A stretch of DNA of 5,435 bases, from positions 1 through 5,435 of the forward strand of contig JAEYVB010000429.1 in the NCBI GenBank assembly GCA_023429345.1, given 5' to 3'. The notes under the pieces were generated by a model, which had not been told where the DNA came from, searched no databases, and saw only the letters and a list, made by a program, of their open reading frames with translations. Position numbers and translations under genes: made by a program. How positions within the stretch are numbered: the stretch's first letter is position 1; every line of letters starts with the position of its first letter. Of the stretch, positions 1 to 3,774 are shown one piece after another. The stretch comes from Planctomycetota bacterium (GTDB lineage Bacteria; Planctomycetota; Phycisphaerae; Phycisphaerales; UBA1924).

Positions 1-141
1 TGGCCGCGGGCGGGCGCTCCGGCCGATCCTTCTATACGCTTCGCCCCCACACCCACGCCCCTGAGCCCGGGAGCCGCCCTCATCAAGTCCCTCAACCCAT
101 TCCGTGGCCTCCCCCGCCCCCGCCAGGTCTGGGCCTGGGGG

Positions 142-1422
142 ATGTACGACCTGGCCAACCAGTCTTTCCAGCTCCTGGTCAACACGCTGCTCTTTGGCAT
201 CTACCTCGCGGTCTTCGTCGCCCCGGATATCCCCGAGGGCGCCAAAGCGCCGCGCGGCGAATCGGCGTGGGGGCTGATGAGCGCGGCGCAGATGGTGCTC
301 ATCCTGATCGCCTCGCCCATCCTCGGCGCCATCGGCGATGCCCGCGGCCTGCGCCGCGAGTTCCTCCTCTTCACCGGCTTCGGGGCCGTCATCCTCACCG
401 CCATGCTGGCGGGCGCCGGGCCGGGGATGCTCACCTACGCGACGATCGTCTACATGGCCGCGGCGTTCCTGGTCGGCATCGGCGAGAACTTCCTGGGCTC
501 GTTCCTGCCGCAGCTCGCGACGCCGGCGACCATGGGGCGGATCTCGGCGCTCGGCTGGAGCATGAGCTATCTCGGCGCGCTCATCCTGCTGGCGCTCACA
601 GCGCTCGTGCTCTTCGGGCTCAACATCACCGAGCCGCGGCACTGGCGCTGGATCTTCGTCGGCGCGGGCGTGTGGTTCCTGCTGGGCATGCTGCCGGCGG
701 TGTTCCTGCTCCGCGAGGAGCTCCCCGCGGCCCGCGGCGGTGAGAAGGGCTCGGTCATCCTGCTGGGCTTCCGCCAGCTCGCCGGCACGCTCCGCGAGGC
801 GGGACGCTACCGGCAGCTGATGCGGTTCCTCTCCGTCTTCTTCATCTACTCCATGGGCACGCTGGCCGTCGTCTTCTTCGCCGGGCTCATTGGCAAGAGC
901 TTTGGCTTCGATATCCGCCAGCTCACGCTGCTGGCCGTCGTCATGTCCATCACCGCCGGCATCGGCGCGGTCTTCGCCGCCCGCTACCAGGACCGACTCG
1001 GCCACAAGCGGACCATCCGCATCTTCCTCTCCGTCTGGGTGCTCAGCACGCTGGCGCTGGCGGTGATGGAACTGCTCTCCCCCGCGCCCTCCGCCGGCGC
1101 CACCCGCGGGGCGCCCCTGGCCTTCTGGTTCATCTCCGCCGGCATCGGCATCGGCCTGGGCGGCATCGGCACCTCCAGCCGCGCGCTGGTCGGCGTCTTC
1201 ACCCCCGGCGATAAATCCGCGGAGTTCTTCGGCCTCTGGGGGATGGTCTACCGCCTCGGCGGCGTCGTCGGCGTGGTCGCCTTCAGCCAGGTGCGGGCCC
1301 ACGTCAGCGCGGCCGCGGGGCTCTTCCTGCTGGTCGTCTTCTTCGGCGTCGGGCTGGCGCTGATGGGGCTGGTGGACGAGCGCAAGGGGCTCGAGGAAGC
1401 GCGGGCTACACGGGCGGTGTAG
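142..1422 (+). CDS. MFS permease, UMF1 / Atg22-like family
   Basis: This is an inner-membrane secondary transporter with about 12 hydrophobic segments; its substrate cannot be told from sequence. The family is recognised from its N terminus (MYDLANQSF, the UMF1 'YDxANSAF' signature), the MFS motif-A loop GAIGDARGLRRE at residues 62-73, the LPQLATPATMGRISALGW stretch at about 122-139, a second motif-A-like loop YQDRLGHKR at about 282-290, and SAEFFGLWGM at about 359-368. The 426 residues fit the family. The start is doubtful: ATG 142 is the only in-frame ATG, GTG or TTG, but the frame is open back to base 1 and the preceding residues (RQVWAWG) look like the conserved lead-in to this signature. 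A GGGAG at 69-73 lies 8 nt before an in-frame ATC at 82, and a CTG lies at 61, so the true protein is probably about 20 residues longer or begins before the window. The 3' end overlaps the convergent lipoprotein gene by 17 bp. I am confident of the family and unsure of the start. Confidence 0.9.
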   Translation: MYDLANQSFQLLVNTLLFGIYLAVFVAPDIPEGAKAPRGESAWGLMSAAQMVLILIASPILGAIGDARGLRREFLLFTGFGAVILTAMLAGAGPGMLTYATIVYMAAAFLVGIGENFLGSFLPQLATPATMGRISALGWSMSYLGALILLALTALVLFGLNITEPRHWRWIFVGAGVWFLLGMLPAVFLLREELPAARGGEKGSVILLGFRQLAGTLREAGRYRQLMRFLSVFFIYSMGTLAVVFFAGLIGKSFGFDIRQLTLLAVVMSITAGIGAVFAARYQDRLGHKRTIRIFLSVWVLSTLALAVMELLSPAPSAGATRGAPLAFWFISAGIGIGLGGIGTSSRALVGVFTPGDKSAEFFGLWGMVYRLGGVVGVVAFSQVRAHVSAAAGLFLLVVFFGVGLALMGLVDERKGLEEARATRAV

Positions 1423-1424
1423 CC
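1404..1424. other. Perfect palindrome spanning both convergent stop codons
   Basis: GGCTACAC (1404-1411) and GTGTAGCC (1417-1424) form an 8-bp perfect stem around a 5-nt loop. The permease stop TAG (1420-1422) lies in the right arm. The stop of the opposing rhodanese-like gene (CTA at 1406-1408, read as TAG on the minus strand) lies in the left arm. No T-tract follows on either strand, so it is not a classical intrinsic terminator. It could still mark the 3' ends of both transcripts or help Rho-dependent termination. The structure is seen directly; its role is inferred. Confidence 0.5.
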
Positions 1425-1942
1425 GGGTCGGGTGCTGCCGGGGCGGGTGCCTGTTCATCCACCGGCGCTTCCGGCGGGGCCTCGGCGGGGATGCCGGTCC
1501 CTTGCGTCGGGTACCCGCGGTCGGTCCACTCCTTCACGCCCCCGGCAAAGAGCCGGACGCCCCGGTACCCCACCTGCATCATCCTTTTGGTCATCCCCCG
1601 GGCGATGGCGCTCGCCGGGTCATCCCCGTACACCACGATGGTGCCGTAGCGTGAGACCGAGGGGTCGGTCGTCCCCCGCACCGGGACATCGGGCAGGATC
1701 AGGTGGCGGGCGCCCGGGAGACGGGCCTGGTCGAAGTACTTCCGCGGCCGCGGGTCGATGAGGATAACGGCGTCCGCATTCCCGCGGTCGCGCTGGTCCA
1801 CCAGGTGCTTGACCTCGGAGACGGAGATAAGCCGGATATCCGTGTCCCGTGTAGTGCGTTCACACCCGGACATGAGGCCGAAAAGCAGGCCCAGCCCCGC
1901 CAGGACCGCCCCAAACGCCCAAAACCGCCAAGATCCGTGCAT
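1406..1942 (-). CDS. Rhodanese-like domain lipoprotein lacking the catalytic cysteine
   Basis: This 178-residue exported protein opens with a hydrophobic segment (about 7-25) and a lipobox-like LMSGC ending at Cys27, so it is probably lipid-anchored outside the cytoplasm. Methionine at -3 is a little unusual. Residues about 36-147 form one rhodanese fold: ISVSEVKHLVDQ start, ILIDPRPRKYFDQARLPGARHL (the 'DvR...f...hIpGA' motif), IVVYGDD and RLFAGGVKEWTDRGYP (the 'l.GG...W...g.P' motif). In active rhodaneses the residue after VVY is Cys; here it is Gly106, so classical thiosulfate sulfurtransferase chemistry is unlikely. A Pro/Ala-rich tail (about 148-178) follows. ATG 1942 has no Shine-Dalgarno sequence. 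The gene is divergent from the DsbD-like gene 74 bp away and convergent with the permease. A role in sensing or binding anions, or as a redox partner, is conceivable but only inferred. Confidence 0.85.
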   Translation of the reverse strand: MHGSWRFWAFGAVLAGLGLLFGLMSGCERTTRDTDIRLISVSEVKHLVDQRDRGNADAVILIDPRPRKYFDQARLPGARHLILPDVPVRGTTDPSVSRYGTIVVYGDDPASAIARGMTKRMMQVGYRGVRLFAGGVKEWTDRGYPTQGTGIPAEAPPEAPVDEQAPAPAAPDPATPPV

Positions 1943-1948
1943 GCGGCG

Positions 1949-1956
1949 GAATATAC
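1949..1956. promoter_or_regulatory. AT-rich box in the divergent spacer, possible -10 element
   Basis: This is the only AT-rich stretch in the 74-bp spacer between the divergent rhodanese-like and DsbD-like genes. On the minus strand it reads TATATT, five of six matches to TATAAT, and ends 7 nt before the lipoprotein ATG. Transcription from it would start at or close to that ATG, giving a leaderless message, which fits the missing Shine-Dalgarno sequence. On the plus strand it reads as a poorer TATACC. No good -35 box is seen in either direction, so confidence is low. Confidence 0.2.
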
Positions 1957-2004
1957 CCGCCCGCGCATCCGTTGTGCCTGGGGCCCTACCGTTCCGGGCT
2001 CACC

Positions 2005-2012
2005 AGAGGGGA
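2005..2012 (+). promoter_or_regulatory. Shine-Dalgarno site for the DsbD-like gene
   Basis: The purine run AGAGGGGA lies 4 nt before ATG 2017. It decides the start in favour of that ATG over the in-frame TTG at 1972, whose extra 15 residues would sit in front of a normal signal peptide. Confidence 0.65.
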
Positions 2013-2016
2013 CCTC

Positions 2017-2877
2017 ATGCAGTCAACGGCGTGGTTTTTCGGTCTGGCCGCCATTGTCGTCGCCGGGGCAGCCGCCCCCGCGGCCACCGCCCAGCCCGGC
2101 GAGGGCCACGCCACGGCCCGGCTGGTTGCCGAGTTCGCCGCCCTGGTGCCGGGGCAGACCAACTACCTGGGAGTCGCCTTCGAGATCGATCCCGAGTGGC
2201 ACACCTACTGGAACGGGAATAACGACACCGGCTTCCCGATCACGATTGAGCTCGGGGCCCCCGAGGGGTACGAGATCGGCGCGATCCAGTGGCCCGCGCC
2301 CAAGCGGTACATCGCCCCGGGGGACCTGCTGGACCATATATACGAGGGGAAGGTCACCCTGATCATCCCCGTCGAGGTGCCGATCGGGGCCAAGGGCGAG
2401 GCCACCTTTACCGGCAGCGCGAACTGGCTGGTCTGCAAGGAAGCGTGCCTGCCGGGGGATGCATCCCTGAAGCTCACCGTGCCGGTCGGGGGGGAGCGGG
2501 CCGGGAAACCGTCGGGGGAGGCCCCGCTCTTTGCCAAGGCCCGCGAGCGGATCCCCGTGCCCCTGCCGGACGAGAACCCCCCCGTGAGCTACATCCTCAC
2601 GGGCGATGCGTACGTGTTCGAGGGCAAGGGGGCGCGGTACATGGCCTTCTACCCCGCCGAGGACTGTGTCAAGCTAGAGAACCCGCTCCGCGACGGCGAG
2701 AGCGACAAGGGGACGCTGAAGCTGGAGCTGGCCGACTTCAGCCCCGGGCCGCGGCTGAAGGGGGTGCTGGAGGTCCGCAAGGACCCGAAGGGGAAAGGGG
2801 GGGAGGGGCGGTTCTTCATGATCGACCTGCCCATCTCCGAGACCGCGACACCCCTGCGGATGCCGGGCGCACGATGA
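2017..2877 (+). CDS. Exported stand-alone DsbD N-terminal (nDsbD/ScsB-type) domain protein
   Basis: From ATG 2017 this encodes 286 residues. Residues 1-25 form a signal peptide (hydrophobic 6-20, likely cleavage after ATA before Gln26), so the mature protein is periplasmic. Residues about 30-165 match the DsbD N-terminal immunoglobulin-like domain: EIDPEWHTYWNGNNDTG, IQWPAPKR, and NWLVCKEACLPGD with the Cys140-x3-Cys144 pair that in this family receives electrons from the DsbD membrane part and passes them to periplasmic partners. Residues about 180-280 resemble the second beta domain of ScsB-like proteins (FYPAEDC, LKGVLEV). The transmembrane and C-terminal thioredoxin parts of full DsbD (usually about 550-700 residues) are absent and are not encoded elsewhere here. 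The gene is followed after 77 bp by a redoxin on the same strand, probably in one operon, so that redoxin is a plausible partner (inference). It could instead act as a binding or assembly protein without full electron transfer. Confidence 0.85.
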   Translation: MQSTAWFFGLAAIVVAGAAAPAATAQPGEGHATARLVAEFAALVPGQTNYLGVAFEIDPEWHTYWNGNNDTGFPITIELGAPEGYEIGAIQWPAPKRYIAPGDLLDHIYEGKVTLIIPVEVPIGAKGEATFTGSANWLVCKEACLPGDASLKLTVPVGGERAGKPSGEAPLFAKARERIPVPLPDENPPVSYILTGDAYVFEGKGARYMAFYPAEDCVKLENPLRDGESDKGTLKLELADFSPGPRLKGVLEVRKDPKGKGGEGRFFMIDLPISETATPLRMPGAR

Positions 2878-2899
2878 AGCAGCGATAGCGCGAGCTCTT

Positions 2900-2923
2900 G
2901 CGGCCCGGCCGATGCCGGGGCGC
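2900..2923 (+). other. Hairpin in the spacer between DsbD-like gene and redoxin
   Basis: CCCGGC (2904-2909) pairs with GCCGGG (2914-2919) around loop CGAT. After a G/G mismatch, three further pairs extend the stem. No T-tract follows, so it is not a full terminator. It may partly terminate or stabilise message ends within the likely operon. In DNA this GC-rich, a hairpin of this size can also arise by chance. Confidence 0.3.
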
Positions 2924-2940
2924 TGTGACGAGACGGACTC

Positions 2941-2948
2941 AAGGAGAA
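2941..2948 (+). promoter_or_regulatory. Strong Shine-Dalgarno site for the redoxin gene
   Basis: AAGGAGAA is close to the ideal anti-16S match, with GGAG ending 8 nt before ATG 2955. It fixes the start at 2955 (a second ATG follows directly at 2958) and excludes the in-frame TTG at 2898, which would add 19 residues before the signal peptide. It is the best ribosome-binding site in the window and suggests strong translation of this gene. Confidence 0.85.
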
Positions 2949-2954
2949 CGACGC

Positions 2955-3659
2955 ATGATGAGCGTGACGAAGCGGAACATCCTGGCCCTGGTCGGCGGCA
3001 TGGCCCTGGTGGGCCTCACCGCCCCGGCGGCCCAGGCGCAGGGCGGCCGCATGTCCGACCAGCCGCAGAAGGAGCGCGGCGGCAAGGACCAGAAGGAGCA
3101 CAAGCAGGACGGCAAGAAGGCCGCGGCCAAGATCGGCGAGCCGGCCCCGGCGTTCAGCCTCACCGACCTCGAGGGGAAGACGCACACCCTGGCCGACCTC
3201 AAGGGCAAGGTGGTGGTGCTGGAGTGGTTCAACCCGGGCTGCCCGGTCGTCGTCATGCACCACAAGGCCGGCACGATGAAGGACACGCAGGCCAAGTTCG
3301 CCAAGGAGGATGTGGTCTGGCTGGCGGTCAACTCCGGCGCGCCGGGGATGCAGGGCCACGGCAAGGAAGTGAACGCCGAGGCCAAGACCGAGTGGAACAT
3401 CGGCTACCCGATCCTGCTCGACGAGAGCGGGAGCGTCGGCAAGAGCTTCGGGGCCAAGACCACCCCGCACATGTTCGTGATCGACAAGGCGGGCACGCTG
3501 GTGTACGCCGGGGCGATCGACAACGGCTCGGGCAACAAGATCGGCGATGTGAACTACGTCGACAAGGCCCTGACGCAGGTCCTGGCCGGCGAGACGGTCA
3601 GCACGCCCGAGACCAAGGCGTACGGCTGCGGCGTCAAGTACGGCAAGCAGAAGCAGTAA
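2955..3659 (+). CDS. Exported redoxin, peroxiredoxin-like / thioredoxin fold
   Basis: From ATG 2955 this encodes 234 residues. A signal peptide (1-28, TAPAAQA before Gln29) shows export. It is followed by a very charged Lys/Glu/Gln-rich linker (about 32-59). The redoxin domain covers about 60-215: IGEPAPAFSLTDLEGKTHTLADLKGKVVVLEWFNPGCP, then VVWLAVNSGAPG, YPILLDESGSVGKSFGAKTTPHMFVIDKAGTLVYAGAIDN. The cis-Pro loop is TTPHMFVID. The active-site Cys96 occurs in GCPVVVMHH, so the resolving Cys of a thioredoxin CxxC is missing. The second cysteine is Cys225 in the C-terminal YGCGVKY, a tail I associate with this family group (PRX_like1-type). It probably reduces peroxides or acts as a thiol oxidoreductase outside the cytoplasm; the substrate is unknown. 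It lies 77 bp behind the DsbD-like gene and ends at a strong terminator. The family call is confident and the reaction is inferred. Confidence 0.9.
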   Translation: MMSVTKRNILALVGGMALVGLTAPAAQAQGGRMSDQPQKERGGKDQKEHKQDGKKAAAKIGEPAPAFSLTDLEGKTHTLADLKGKVVVLEWFNPGCPVVVMHHKAGTMKDTQAKFAKEDVVWLAVNSGAPGMQGHGKEVNAEAKTEWNIGYPILLDESGSVGKSFGAKTTPHMFVIDKAGTLVYAGAIDNGSGNKIGDVNYVDKALTQVLAGETVSTPETKAYGCGVKYGKQKQ

Positions 3660-3684
3660 GCCGCCGAGGCTTCGTTGGACTTGG

Positions 3685-3715
3685 AAGGCCCGGGCCGTCT
3701 GGCTCGGGCCTTTCT
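3685..3715 (+). terminator. Intrinsic terminator of the DsbD-like/redoxin operon
   Basis: AAGGCCCGGGCC (3685-3696) pairs with GGCTCGGGCCTT (3701-3712): a 12-bp stem with one G-U pair and a GTCT loop, running into TTTCT. It begins 26 nt after the redoxin stop. On the minus strand the same stem is followed only by TTCC, so it would be a weaker terminator for mutL. Confidence 0.85.
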
Positions 3716-3739
3716 CGTGGCATCGCGCTTCCGCCCGAT

Positions 3740-3763
3740 GCGCACACCCTTCGGGGTCTGCGC
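3740..3763. other. UUCG-capped hairpin just past the mutL stop codon
   Basis: GCGCA (3740-3744) pairs with TGCGC (3759-3763). After a C/C mismatch, ACCC pairs with GGGT around a TTCG loop closed by C-G, which is the very stable UUCG tetraloop when read on the plus strand. Read from mutL, the hairpin starts 11 nt after the stop codon and carries a CGAA loop. It has no T-tract on either side. It may protect or define the 3' end of the mutL message, backed up by the bidirectional stem at 3685-3712. Confidence 0.4.
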
Positions 3764-3774
3764 CACGGCCGCGC

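Noticed and set aside
28..42. CTATAC-type promoter before the permease
   Set aside because: No matching -35 box, and the real start of the gene is unknown, so the position cannot be judged.
1972..2016. TTG 1972 as start of the DsbD-like gene
   Set aside because: It would add 15 residues before a normal signal peptide; ATG 2017 has a good Shine-Dalgarno site.
2898..2954. Upstream TTG 2898 as start of the redoxin
   Set aside because: The AAGGAGAA site and the signal peptide both point to ATG 2955.
2649..3470. Minus-strand open frame opposite the DsbD-like and redoxin genes
   Set aside because: It is the antisense shadow of two well-recognised exported proteins and shows no domain.
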